Source: an uncultured Bacilli bacterium (GTDB taxonomy: Bacteria > Bacillota_I > Bacilli_A > RF39 > UBA660). Taken from it: a stretch of 48,161 nt of DNA. The stretch lies in the NCBI GenBank assembly GCA_944359885.1, contig CALVTC010000003.1:1-48161 (forward strand), in the 5' to 3' direction. The translations under genes were made by a program, and so were the position numbers. Shown here piece after piece: positions 39,602 to 48,104 of this stretch; positions within the stretch are counted from its first letter, which is position 1; every line of letters begins with the position of its first letter. Under the pieces are notes generated by a model, which was given only the letters and a program-made list of their open reading frames with translations, was not told where the DNA came from and did not search any database.

Positions 39602-41782
39602 ATGAAAAAGCACGAGCTTTTAGTACCTGTTGGGAATATGGAATGTTTAAAGCAAGCGATTGTCAATGGTGCAGATGCTGTATATGGTGGTTGTCAAAAT
39701 TTTGGTGCTAGAAAGTTTGCTAAAAACTTTTCTAATGAGGAAATTATAGAAGCTATTCGACTTTGTCATTTGTATGATGTAAAATTTTATGTAACTATGA
39801 ATACTTTAGTAAAGGATTCTGAAGTTTCTCTTTTTTTAGAGCAAATTGAATTTTTGTATAAACAAGGTGTTGATGCTGTTATTATGCAGGATTTCGGCAT
39901 GATTTCTTATGTTCTAAAGAAGTATCCTAATTTGGAAGTCCATGCTTCGACGCAGTTTAATAATTCTTCTTGTGATGTTGTTAAAATGCTTTATGACATG
40001 GGAGTTAAAAGAGTGGTTCTATCTCGTGAGCTTTCTTTGGAAGAGATTGATGCTATTTCTGTTCCTATTGAAAAGGAAGTTTTTGTTCATGGTGCGTTAT
40101 GCATCTCTTATTCTGGATGTTGTCTTATGAGCTCTATGATTGGTGGACGCAGTGGTAACCGTGGTGAATGCGCTGGTTCTTGTCGTTTACCTTATCAATT
40201 GTTTTATAATAATAAATTATTGAGAGATTCTGCATATTTACTTAGTACAAAGGAGTTAAATACTAGTTATCAATTTCGTAAACTTTTAAATAGTAGTATT
40301 TATAGTTTTAAAATTGAAGGAAGAATGAAAAGTCCCGAGTATGTTGGTTTCATTACAAGAATGTATCGTCAATTGATAGATTCTTATGGAGATACGAAGT
40401 CTTTGGATAGTGATACAGAACGTTTAAAGACAATTTTTAATCGAGAATTTACGTTGGGACATTTGTTTCATTGTAGTGTAGATGAACTTATGAATACTGC
40501 TAGTCCTAATCATATAGGGTTAGCAATCGGAAAAGTTGTTCATCTAAATTCTGAAAAGATTAAAATAAAACTTGATAAAGATCTACATCAGGGTGATGGG
40601 ATTCGTTTTTTAGAAAGTGGTAAAGGATTGATTGTTAATTTTTTGTATGATAAACGTGGCCGCTTGGTTTCTAGTGTTTCTGCTGGCAATGTTTGTTATA
40701 TTGATAATAAGATTTCTCTTACGAAGGAAGATGTGGTTTGTAAAACAACTGACTATTTGTTAATGAAGGAGATGAAAAAATTACCAAGGCGAAGTATTCC
40801 TATTCATTTTTCAGTTTATGCACATATCGGTGAACCGTTTACTGTTTGGATTCGTGATGGAATATTTGAATACCAAGCTCGTGGTAGTGTTGTTGAAGAG
40901 GCTATTACATCTTCTGTTTGTGTTGATAGAATTAAAAAGCAATTGGAAAAATTAGGTGGCACGCCTTTTATGTGTCAGTCTACGGAAATAGATATGGATT
41001 CTAATATTTTTGTTTCTCTTAGAGAAATTAATGAGTTACGTCGTTATTTGGTAGAACGATTACTTGTTGCTAGAATGACGCCAAGATATGAACCTATTGT
41101 AAAAGAAGTAGAGTTTCCTAAGTTGCATATCAATCAGGATTTTACAAGGAGTGCTTTGGTTTATACAGAAGAGCAAGTGAAAGCTTGTTTAGAATTAAAT
41201 TTTGATAGAATTTATGTGTCTGATTTGTCTTTATTTCAGAAGTATCAAGACTGTGACAAAATTTATTATGCTGTTTCGAGATGTTTATTTAAAGTGGAGG
41301 ATGCGTTACAGAAACGCAATTTGATAAGAGATTTTTGTAATTTTTCTCATTCCTTTTTAATAGGGGATTATACATTAAATGTATGTAATATTTATTCTGC
41401 CTATTATTTATATCAATTAGGTCTTTCTAAAATAACATTATCGGTAGAACTTTCTAATGCTGAAATCTTGAATTTTGTTCATCGATTTAAGCAAGTTTTT
41501 GGTGTAATGCCTAATATTGAAGTAGTTGGATATGGAGCAGTGGAGAATATGGTAATTAAGGGTAATATTTTACATTTGAAAGAAAACACATTCGGTTATT
41601 CCTTATTGGATTTAAGAAAACGCTCTTTTCCTGTTTTTTATCAAGATGAAAGAACTACTATTTTGAATTATCAATCCCAACTTAATTATGATATTTCGGC
41701 GTTGCGAAAAGTTTCTTCTATTCGATATCAATTTTTTTCCGAAACAAAAGAGGAAATTATAAATATTCTAAAAAAGAAATAA
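39602..41782 (+). CDS. Peptidase U32 family protein (RlhA-like, RNA hydroxylase type)
   Basis: A 726-residue U32-family protein. The TIM-barrel domain opens with ELLVPVGNMECLKQAI and GADAVYGG, and the Cys cluster ALCISYSGCCLMS plus GECAGSCRLPY is the iron-sulfur-type site of the family. The large C-terminal part continues well beyond the usual 400-residue U32 proteins, as in E. coli RlhA, which hydroxylates 23S rRNA C2501. Whether this one acts on rRNA or tRNA cannot be told from sequence alone. The ATG has only a weak GGTGAT ribosome site; a TATAAT lies at 39581-39586. Confidence 0.88.
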   Translation: MKKHELLVPVGNMECLKQAIVNGADAVYGGCQNFGARKFAKNFSNEEIIEAIRLCHLYDVKFYVTMNTLVKDSEVSLFLEQIEFLYKQGVDAVIMQDFGMISYVLKKYPNLEVHASTQFNNSSCDVVKMLYDMGVKRVVLSRELSLEEIDAISVPIEKEVFVHGALCISYSGCCLMSSMIGGRSGNRGECAGSCRLPYQLFYNNKLLRDSAYLLSTKELNTSYQFRKLLNSSIYSFKIEGRMKSPEYVGFITRMYRQLIDSYGDTKSLDSDTERLKTIFNREFTLGHLFHCSVDELMNTASPNHIGLAIGKVVHLNSEKIKIKLDKDLHQGDGIRFLESGKGLIVNFLYDKRGRLVSSVSAGNVCYIDNKISLTKEDVVCKTTDYLLMKEMKKLPRRSIPIHFSVYAHIGEPFTVWIRDGIFEYQARGSVVEEAITSSVCVDRIKKQLEKLGGTPFMCQSTEIDMDSNIFVSLREINELRRYLVERLLVARMTPRYEPIVKEVEFPKLHINQDFTRSALVYTEEQVKACLELNFDRIYVSDLSLFQKYQDCDKIYYAVSRCLFKVEDALQKRNLIRDFCNFSHSFLIGDYTLNVCNIYSAYYLYQLGLSKITLSVELSNAEILNFVHRFKQVFGVMPNIEVVGYGAVENMVIKGNILHLKENTFGYSLLDLRKRSFPVFYQDERTTILNYQSQLNYDISALRKVSSIRYQFFSETKEEIINILKKK

Positions 41783-41848
41783 TTTATTTTCTAGTATTAA
41801 AATTGCCCTTTTTATGATAGAATAGTTATAGATAGGAAGTGATAAATA

Positions 41849-42382
41849 GTGGATAAAAATACTGAAGAAAAAAGAGTAATTCCTGTTAAAAATTATATTA
41901 TTTTAGTGATTTTATTCGTAGCTATTGTTGCATTAGTTTTTTATCTATGTGATTTATATCATGTTTATGATGCTCATCAACGGGAGATTCCTGTTATTCG
42001 AGATACATTGTCTGAGATACAACCTGATGAATTGGAGCATTATATTATGGAAAATCCAACAACAGTTATCTATATGTGTACGGCATTTGATGAAAAATGT
42101 AGAGATTATGAAAAAGATTTGAAAAAATTAGTAGAAAAAGAAGAATTGCAAGAAAGTATAATTTATGTTAATTTAAGTGATGTTGATCAGACTGAGTTTG
42201 TTGATAAATTTAATGCTAGATTTCCATATCGAATTACTTTAAAAAAACAATATCCTGCTTTTGTTGTTTTTGAAGATGGTGAAGTTCGTAGCATTTTGCA
42301 GGCAGATAAAAATGATAGACTTAGTATTTCTGAGACTGAGCAATTTTTGGAATTAAATCAATTAGAAGAAGAAGGGGAGTAA
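41849..42382 (+). CDS. Membrane-anchored thioredoxin-fold-like protein
   Basis: A 177-residue protein with one membrane helix (about 15-38) and an extracytoplasmic domain whose strand/helix order (TTVIYMCTAF, SIIYVNLSD, QYPAFVVFEDGEV) looks like thioredoxin, including the cis-Pro-type YPAFVVF. In place of the CxxC motif stands CTAFDEKC, two Cys separated by six residues, so redox activity would differ. GGAAGTGAT precedes the GTG start. It lies between the U32 and trmL genes. Function unknown. Confidence 0.65.
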   Translation: MDKNTEEKRVIPVKNYIILVILFVAIVALVFYLCDLYHVYDAHQREIPVIRDTLSEIQPDELEHYIMENPTTVIYMCTAFDEKCRDYEKDLKKLVEKEELQESIIYVNLSDVDQTEFVDKFNARFPYRITLKKQYPAFVVFEDGEVRSILQADKNDRLSISETEQFLELNQLEEEGE

Positions 42383-42410
42383 TCTCCTTTTCATTAGGAG
42401 TGAATATAGT

Positions 42411-42929
42411 ATGAATCATATTGTTTTATTTGAACCTGAGATTCCGCAGAATACAGGTAATATTATGCGTACTTGTGTTGCGACAGGTACAAAGTTACAT
42501 TTAATTAAACCATTAGGATTTGTTTTGGACGATGCTCATCTACGTCGTTCTGGTGTTAATTATATTGATAAATTAGATTATGAGGTGTACGAAAATTTTG
42601 ATGATTTTGTATCTAAAAATCCTGGTGTATATTATTATTTTACAAGATATGGAAAGAAGCCTCATTCTAGCTTTGATTATTCTAACAGTAAGCATGAGAA
42701 TCTGTATTTTATATTTGGTAAGGAGTCTACTGGTATTCCCAAGAAGATATTACAGAAAGATTTGGATCATTGTATGAGGATACCAATGACGGATAAAGTT
42801 CGAGCACTTAATGTTTCTAATAGTGTTGCTATTGTTATTTATGAAGCGTTGCGTCAACAAAACTATGAAGGATTATTGTTTACGGAACCGCATAAGGGCG
42901 CTGATTATTTGGAGAGAGAAGATGCTTAA
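42411..42929 (+). CDS. trmL: tRNA (cytidine34-2'-O)-methyltransferase
   Basis: SPOUT-family enzyme that methylates the wobble nucleotide of tRNA-Leu isoacceptors. The opening FEPEIPQNTGNIMRTC, the middle YFIFGKESTGIPKK and the knot region RIPMTDKVRALNVSNSVAI are all conserved. Length (172) is typical. TTAGGAGTG precedes the ATG. The region after it, 42930-43380, holds no intact gene. Confidence 0.95.
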   Translation: MNHIVLFEPEIPQNTGNIMRTCVATGTKLHLIKPLGFVLDDAHLRRSGVNYIDKLDYEVYENFDDFVSKNPGVYYYFTRYGKKPHSSFDYSNSKHENLYFIFGKESTGIPKKILQKDLDHCMRIPMTDKVRALNVSNSVAIVIYEALRQQNYEGLLFTEPHKGADYLEREDA

Positions 42930-43047
42930 TAAAGTATTCATTTCTCTTATATTGAACGTTTTATTTTTTCTAAATAGATAGATTATATGTTCATGGAATA
43001 TATTAAGTATGTTGTTGATTTAAATATGGTTATTGTATTGATTGTTT

Positions 43048-43310
43048 ACACATGGTTTAGGACTTTTAGCTATCGATATAATAGATGACCATGTTGTTGA
43101 AGTTGAAAAGATATTATCAGTATATTTTTGATAGAAATAAATACAAGTTTAATTTATGAATAGAAAATTCTGATATTTTAAAGATGATGGATAGATTTAG
43201 ATGTGATTTTTTAGATAAAGTTTTTGCTAGATGAGTTTATAAAGATGAGTGGGATTATATTGAAAAAGAATGATTAAAAAAGAAATTTATATTTTTTTAT
43301 CAAAATTAAG
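43048..43310 (+). pseudogene. Decayed ORF
   Basis: Two coding-like stretches in different frames: GLGLLAIDIIDDHVVEVEKI ending at TGA 43129-43131, and from 43160 ENSDILKMMDRFRCDFLD followed by an in-frame TGA, VYKDEWDYIEKE, another TGA and LKKKF. Together they look like the remains of a protein gene broken by frameshift and stops. I do not recognise the family. Confidence 0.35.
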
Positions 43311-43380
43311 TAGTTCTTTTTATGAAATTTTGTTATGATAATTGTTAATTTTTTATTTGATTTTGAAAGTAGTGATAAAA

Positions 43381-44196
43381 ATGTTATCAAGGAAAGAAGA
43401 AATAGAACGTAGTATTATTACCAAGTTTCGTAAGGAAATTTGGAGACCTTTTACAAAAGCTATTCGAGAGTATCAATTGATTCAGGAGGGAGACAAAATT
43501 GCAGTTTGCATTTCTGGTGGGAAGGATTCCATGCTTTTAGCTAAATGTATAGAAGAGTTGAAAAAACACAACAAGGTAAATTTTGATGTTTGTTATATTG
43601 TAATGAATCCTGGCTATCGTGATGAAATATATAATCAAATTTTGGAAAATGCTCGTATTTTAGGAATTGATATTCAAATTTTTAACTCTAATATTTTTGA
43701 TGTTGTTGATAAACAAGTTTCATCACCTTGTTATCTGTGTGCAAGAATGCGTCGAGGTTTTTTATATGCAAGAGCACAGGAATTAGGATGCAATAAGATT
43801 GCCTTGGGACATCATTTTGATGATGTGATTGAAACGATTTTACTGTCCATTTTTTATGGTGGAGAGTATAAAAGTATGCCTCCTAAGTTATGGAGCAGTA
43901 ATTTTTCTGGTATGGAATTAATTCGTCCTTTATATTTGGTTAGAGAGGATTCAATCGTTCGCTGGGCTAAATATAATGATTTGAAATTTATTAATTGTGC
44001 ATGTAAATTTACTGATTCCTCTAAAATGGATTCTAAAAGATTGGAAATGAAAAACTTGATTCATGAGTTTGAAAAGAAAAATCCTAATGTGGGTGCTAAT
44101 ATCTTTAAGTCATCAGAAAATGTTAATGTAGAGACTGTTTTGGCAATAAAAATGGATGGTAAGAAAATTTCATTTTTAGATAATTATGGAAAGTAA
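43381..44196 (+). CDS. ttcA: TtcA-like tRNA thiolation protein (PP-loop ATPase)
   Basis: Adenylates a tRNA base and inserts sulfur (2-thiocytidine in E. coli TtcA). The PP-loop is SGGKDS (residues 45-50). The cluster-type Cys pair CYLC in SSPCYLCARMRRG and a further Cys (NCACKF) match the 4Fe-4S site of TtcA; IALGHHFDDVIET and GMELIRPLYLV are also conserved. I prefer ATG 43381, though the ribosome site is weak; an in-frame GTG lies at 43372. Its terminator overlaps the stop codon. Confidence 0.87.
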   Translation: MLSRKEEIERSIITKFRKEIWRPFTKAIREYQLIQEGDKIAVCISGGKDSMLLAKCIEELKKHNKVNFDVCYIVMNPGYRDEIYNQILENARILGIDIQIFNSNIFDVVDKQVSSPCYLCARMRRGFLYARAQELGCNKIALGHHFDDVIETILLSIFYGGEYKSMPPKLWSSNFSGMELIRPLYLVREDSIVRWAKYNDLKFINCACKFTDSSKMDSKRLEMKNLIHEFEKKNPNVGANIFKSSENVNVETVLAIKMDGKKISFLDNYGK

Positions 44197-44208
44197 TTAT
44201 CTTTTTTT
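44178..44208 (+). terminator. Terminator of the ttcA-like gene
   Basis: AGATAATTA (44178-44186) and TAATTATCT (44194-44202) form a perfect 9-bp stem followed by seven T residues; the stop codon is inside the stem. Confidence 0.8.
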
Positions 44209-44315
44209 ATTAATAGGGAATTTGCTTGTCTAAAATGTAAATTTGAAAACTTGATAAAAAATAATTGACACACGAACAAATGTGTTATGTAGTTTTCTCA
44301 TTAGAGAAGGATATT

Positions 44316-44695
44316 ATGTTTAGAGCTTATCATTTTCGAATGTATCTTACAACTAATAAAAGGGAGTTAATTCAAAAAACATTTGGTTGTACACGAAGAG
44401 TATTATAATAAAACAAAAAAGAGATTAGCAGTACTATATCAAAACTAAAGAATACTAGAAAGTATTTCATCCATCAAATAATTAAAAAACTGGTAATAGA
44501 AAACGATATCATAGTAACAGAAGATTTAAATGTAAAGGGTATAATAGAAGAGAAGAAATTATCTAAACACTTAACAAATGTAAGTCTAGGAGAAATTTGC
44601 TGAGTTTTAGAATATAAGGTGAGATGTTATGGAAAGAAGTGTATCAAAATAGACAGTTTTTATCCAAGCAGTCAGAAGTGTAAAAGGCAAAAGAA
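44316..44695 (+). pseudogene. tnpB (IS605 OrfB) pseudogene
   Basis: The frame begins MFRAYHFRMYLTTNKRELIQ and KTFGCTRR, the standard TnpB start, then stops near 44407. Later fragments show the nuclease motif NDIIVTEDLNVKGI, the LSKHL and SLGEIC-stop-VLEYK region and IDSFYPSSQKCKR, the start of the zinc ribbon. Only about a third of a normal TnpB (about 370-400 residues) is left, with stops and a deletion of the middle, so no active nuclease is made. Confidence 0.8.
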
Positions 44696-44696
44696 A

Positions 44697-44785
44697 GCTA
44701 CGGTAGCGACTATCGGATGTTAGGCAATCACGAAGTAAGGTTACTTAGTCTGAGAAGTAGGAAACTTGGAAGGTGACGACCAAGG
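44697..44785 (+). ncRNA. Omega-RNA-like structured right end of the IS
   Basis: Directly after the tnpB remnant, three hairpins can be drawn: GCTACGGTAGC (44697-44707), AAGTAA-GG-TTACTT (44733-44746) and CTTGG/CCAAG (44765-44784). TnpB guide RNAs are made from this position in IS200/IS605 elements. As the protein gene is dead, this is most likely a fossil. Confidence 0.4.
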
Positions 44786-44976
44786 CAAATTAAATTTAGT
44801 TAATTCTTTTATTCTATTAAAAGTGTATATTTAAAAGGACTTTTTGAAAGGAGTACAATTTATATTTGCAAGATGTTTTTTGTTTTGGGTATTTATTTTG
44901 TTTTTTATAGATTATCATAAAAAGAAATGTTATAAATATAATTTGATATAGGATATAGAAGGATTAAAAAGTTATT

Positions 44977-45012
44977 AAAAAAGTTATTGTAGAGCAATTG
45001 ATAGCTTTTTTG
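44977..45012 (+). terminator. Terminator-like hairpin upstream of the GH13 gene
   Basis: AAAAAAG and CTTTTTT flank an imperfect inner stem (ATTG/CAAT), with a T-rich 3' side. It would end transcription coming from the IS remnant side. Confidence 0.45.
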
Positions 45013-45066
45013 TCCCTTTTATGTTATATATAGTATATCGTAGGATATTGGATATGGAGATTTAAA

Positions 45067-45978
45067 ATGAAAGTAGTATTTCGAAGTCCAAATCAGACTT
45101 TGCGAATTTTGCAGTGTTTGAATTGGCAATTGTCTAGTATATGTGAGGTTGCTCCAGTTATTCGAGAACAAGGATTTGATGCTGTACAAATTGGCCCGTT
45201 GCAACCATTGAAAGAAGAGGGGGATGTAGAGTGGTGGATGTCTTATCAACCATGCGCATTTACTATTGGTAATCAATATGGCTCTAAACAAGATTTTGTT
45301 GAGTTATGTCGTGTATTGCATGAAAATAATCTTTTAGTTTTTCCTGATGTTATATGTACACACGTAGCTGGCGTTAATGATGGTAGGATTATTCCTCATG
45401 AAAAAGTAGATTCTAAATTAGTGAATAATCCTTATTTTTGGCGTGAAGCTAAAGATATTAATGATTGGGATAATCGTTATCAGGTTATTAACTATTGTGC
45501 GGGACTTCCTAGTTTTGATTTGTACAATCATGAATTACAAAATTATATTATTACATTTTTGAATGAATTGGTTAATTGTGGTGCGGATGGTTTTCGCTTT
45601 GATTCTGCTAAAAGTATACCAACACCTAGAGAAGGTTGTGATTTTTTTCCTAGGGTACTTAGCGAGTTATCTAAAAAAAGTCTTTATAATTATGGTGAAG
45701 TGATTTTTGCATCAGAAGAGTTAATCTCTCTTTATGTAGATTATTTGGATGTACTTACTAATACGTGGAGTTATCAAAAAGATAAAGTTGTTTTGTTTTC
45801 TGAAAGTCATGATTCATTTTTAGGACTGGGTTATACAAGAGAAAAATCTTCTTTTGAAATTACTAATGAATATCGTCATCTTGTGAATCATTATCCTAAA
45901 ACAATTTATTATGCACGACCGTTTGATGATGAATGGAAAAGTGATAGAATAAAAAAAATCCATAAAAAAAATATTTAA
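45067..45978 (+). CDS. Short GH13 (alpha-amylase family) protein
   Basis: A 303-residue cytoplasmic glycoside hydrolase-like protein. GH13 motifs in order: FPDVICTH (region I), DGFRFDSAK with nucleophile Asp179 (region II), GEV with acid/base Glu211 (region III) and FSESHDS with His248-Asp249 (region IV). The catalytic triad is intact. It lacks a signal peptide, a full B domain and the C-terminal beta domain, so it is shorter than usual GH13 enzymes (over 400 residues). GGAG lies 7 bases before the ATG. It could be a minimal enzyme or a truncated one; substrate unknown. Confidence 0.8.
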   Translation: MKVVFRSPNQTLRILQCLNWQLSSICEVAPVIREQGFDAVQIGPLQPLKEEGDVEWWMSYQPCAFTIGNQYGSKQDFVELCRVLHENNLLVFPDVICTHVAGVNDGRIIPHEKVDSKLVNNPYFWREAKDINDWDNRYQVINYCAGLPSFDLYNHELQNYIITFLNELVNCGADGFRFDSAKSIPTPREGCDFFPRVLSELSKKSLYNYGEVIFASEELISLYVDYLDVLTNTWSYQKDKVVLFSESHDSFLGLGYTREKSSFEITNEYRHLVNHYPKTIYYARPFDDEWKSDRIKKIHKKNI

Positions 45979-45985
45979 TTTGAAT

Positions 45986-46003
45986 AAAAAAGGCGCCTTT
46001 TTT
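45986..46003 (+). terminator. Hairpin with A/T arms between GH13 and sigG
   Basis: Six A, GGCGCC, six T: a perfect palindrome 7 bases after the GH13 stop, able to act as a weak terminator in both directions. Confidence 0.55.
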
Positions 46004-46029
46004 CCATAAGAAAAGTGAAAGGAGTCTTT

Positions 46030-46806
46030 ATGGCAAAATATAAAGTTGAAATTAGTGGTATAGATACTAGTGATATTCCAGTGTTAAGCAATGAAGAAAT
46101 GAAATCATTGTTTGTTAAAATGAAATGTGGAGACTTAGAAGCTAGAAATTTGTTGATTGAAGGAAATCTAAAATTAGTTTTATCTATTTTGAAGCGCTTT
46201 CATCATAGAAGTGAAAATATGGATGATTTGTTTCAAATTGGTTGCATTGGTTTGGTAAAAGCAATTGATAATTTTGATTTATCTCACGGAGTTCGTTTTT
46301 CTACTTATGCAGTTCCAATGATTTTAGGCGAGGTACGAAGATATTTACGTGATAATAACAGTATTCGTGTTAGTCGTTCTTTGAAAGATATAGCTTATAA
46401 AGCATTGAAGTATAAGGAACAAGTTTATAATAAAGATGGGAAGGAACCGAGTTTGGAGGAAGTGGCACAACATTTAGGAATCAGTTTGTTTGATGTTGTA
46501 CAAGCTTTGGATTCTTTACATGAGCCGATTAGCATGTTTGAACCAATATATTCAGATGGTGGAGATACTATATATTTATTTGATCAAATAGAAGATAAGC
46601 ATGCTAATAGTAGTGAGGTGTCTATGAAGGTAGCTTTGGATGAGGCGATTGGAAATTTGGAAGAAAGAGAACAGTATATTTTGGACGAACGTTTTGTGAT
46701 TGGAAAAACACAAATGGAGATTGCTAAAGAGTTACAGATTAGTCAGGCGCAAGTATCAAGAATAGAGAAAGGTGCTATTAAGCAATTGAAGAAAGTTTTG
46801 AAGTGA
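46030..46806 (+). CDS. sigG: Sporulation sigma factor G
   Basis: Late forespore sigma factor. The N-terminus KVEISGIDTSDIPVLSNEEM matches the SigG-specific start of B. subtilis SigG, and region 2 (DDLFQIGCIGLVKAIDNFDL, FSTYAVPMILGEVRRYLRDN) and region 4 (KTQMEIAKELQISQAQVSR) are intact. Length (258) is close to the Bacillus protein (260). ATG 46030 is preferred with AAAGGAG upstream; an in-frame GTG lies at 46015. It ends in TGA, showing that UGA is a stop here. It shows that the organism can form spores. Confidence 0.96.
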   Translation: MAKYKVEISGIDTSDIPVLSNEEMKSLFVKMKCGDLEARNLLIEGNLKLVLSILKRFHHRSENMDDLFQIGCIGLVKAIDNFDLSHGVRFSTYAVPMILGEVRRYLRDNNSIRVSRSLKDIAYKALKYKEQVYNKDGKEPSLEEVAQHLGISLFDVVQALDSLHEPISMFEPIYSDGGDTIYLFDQIEDKHANSSEVSMKVALDEAIGNLEEREQYILDERFVIGKTQMEIAKELQISQAQVSRIEKGAIKQLKKVLK

Positions 46807-46833
46807 GTTGCATATAGTTTATTGGGTGGTTAT

Positions 46834-47064
46834 ATGCGATTATCAGAACTTCAAAGTAAGACAATTATATCTGTAGTTGATGGCAGAAATGTTGGGACAA
46901 TTATAGATGTAGAAGTTATGATGGATGGACATATTGAATCTTTAATTATCGAATCTGGTAAATCGTTTTTTAACTTTAATCGTGATAGCGATACGAAAAT
47001 TTTATGGAAGGATATTGCTAAAATAGGGGAAGATGTTATTTTGGTTAATACAAGTAGAAAATGA
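46834..47064 (+). CDS. ylmC: YlmC/YmxH-family PRC-barrel protein
   Basis: A 76-residue PRC-barrel-like protein (MRLSELQSKTIISVVDGRNV, IDVEVMMDGHIESLII). YlmC/YmxH lies close to sigG in Bacillus, as here. ATG 46834 follows GGGTGG closely. The exact role is unknown; the family is linked to sporulation gene clusters. It overlaps yunB by ATGA. Confidence 0.85.
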   Translation: MRLSELQSKTIISVVDGRNVGTIIDVEVMMDGHIESLIIESGKSFFNFNRDSDTKILWKDIAKIGEDVILVNTSRK

Positions 47065-47780
47065 TTTTTTGGAAAAAATTGGTAATTATTGGTTCTTTTT
47101 GTATTTTCTTCTCTTTTGTTTTAGTATCCTATCTTGGTGAAAAAGTTAATCCTATATTAGTTAATTATTTAAATTTGGAGGTAGAAAGAGTTACTTCTAA
47201 TGTGGTCGATTCTGCAGTTAATGAAGTGGTTGCTGAAGAGTTAGGTGATAATTTGTTTTCTATTACGAGAAATTCAAATAATGAAGTGGAAATGATTGAT
47301 TATAATTCTAAAGAAGTTAATTTGTTGTTAAAAAATATTAATGCAACTATTTATTCAAAATTGCAGAAATTAGAAGAAGGAGATATTAGTGAGTTTCCTT
47401 TATCTTCTTCATTATTAGGGATGACGTATCATAAAATTGATTCTGGAATCGTTTGTGAAATACCATTTGGCTCTTTAACTGGAAATGGTTTTTTTAGTAA
47501 TATTGGTCCTATTATTCCAATTAAGATGTCATTTTTGGGCCAAGTAAGTAGTAGCTTGAAAACAAAAGTTACCAGTTATGGAATTAATAATTTATTTCTA
47601 GAAGTATATGTTCATGTCGAGGTTAAAGAAAGAATTTCTTTGCCAAAGTCTTCTGATGATGTAACTATTGAAATTGATGCACCATTAAGTATTAAAATTA
47701 TTTCTGGTGTTGTCCCTGAGTATTATGGTGGAATTATAGACAAAAATTCTCAAACAACCTTTTTTCCTGAGATGAATTAG
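47061..47780 (+). CDS. yunB: Sporulation protein YunB
   Basis: A 239-residue protein with an N-terminal membrane helix (about 5-25) and an extracytoplasmic domain. The C-terminal region with TSYGINNLFLEVYVHVEVKE and PLSIKIISGVVPEYYGG is characteristic of YunB, a sporulation protein expressed in the mother cell in B. subtilis. The start overlaps ylmC by 4 bases. Confidence 0.88.
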   Translation: MIFWKKLVIIGSFCIFFSFVLVSYLGEKVNPILVNYLNLEVERVTSNVVDSAVNEVVAEELGDNLFSITRNSNNEVEMIDYNSKEVNLLLKNINATIYSKLQKLEEGDISEFPLSSSLLGMTYHKIDSGIVCEIPFGSLTGNGFFSNIGPIIPIKMSFLGQVSSSLKTKVTSYGINNLFLEVYVHVEVKERISLPKSSDDVTIEIDAPLSIKIISGVVPEYYGGIIDKNSQTTFFPEMN

Positions 47781-47786
47781 TGTTTG

Positions 47787-47795
47787 TGATATAAT
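47787..47795 (+). promoter_or_regulatory. Extended -10 promoter of yutD
   Basis: TGATATAAT fits TGnTATAAT and lies 21 bases before the yutD start; no clear -35. Confidence 0.4.
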
Positions 47796-47816
47796 TAAAT
47801 TTAGAGGTGGTAAGTA

Positions 47817-48104
47817 ATGAAACAATATGAATTTAATGGTAAATTTTATGAACTTGTTTTTGATGAAAATTGTTTTGATTATGATAATATAAAAACTTAT
47901 ATTACAGATTATTTTAATAATTTTGATTATATTTTTGGCGATTTTTCTAGTGATAAAGTAAGGTTGAAAGGTTTTTATGACTCTAAACATAAAAATGTTA
48001 AGAATTATAACGATATTCAGTTTTTAGAAAATTATAGAAAAGAATATTGTAATTATGGAGCTAAGACATTTTTATTGAAAAAAGTTCGTGAATTTTTAGA
48101 CTAA
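47817..48104 (+). CDS. yutD: YutD-like protein (DUF1027)
   Basis: A 95-residue protein with FDYIFGDFSSDKVRLKGFYD and an EYCNYGAKTFLLKKVRE segment, matching the core of YutD. Function unknown. GAGGTGG precedes the ATG. In B. subtilis yutD and yunB lie in the same neighbourhood. Confidence 0.82.
   Translation: MKQYEFNGKFYELVFDENCFDYDNIKTYITDYFNNFDYIFGDFSSDKVRLKGFYDSKHKNVKNYNDIQFLENYRKEYCNYGAKTFLLKKVREFLD

Larger units (their letters stand above)
44238..44785 (+). mobile_element. Decayed IS200/IS605-type element
   Basis: A left end (44238-44315, similar to 39095-39175), a broken tnpB and a structured right end make up a short fossil. There is no tnpA. The internal part of tnpB is deleted, and the remainder has stops. 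Region 44786-45066 holds only a terminator-like hairpin. Confidence 0.7.

Noticed and set aside
44846..44920. Possible small gene after the GAAAGGAG at 44846-44853
   Set aside because: No start codon lies at proper spacing; the only ATG (44873) opens 15 codons. Likely a relic.
46804..46806. Mycoplasma-type genetic code (UGA as Trp)
   Set aside because: sigG, the TraC-like gene and others end in TGA at conserved C-termini, and Trp is written TGG throughout.
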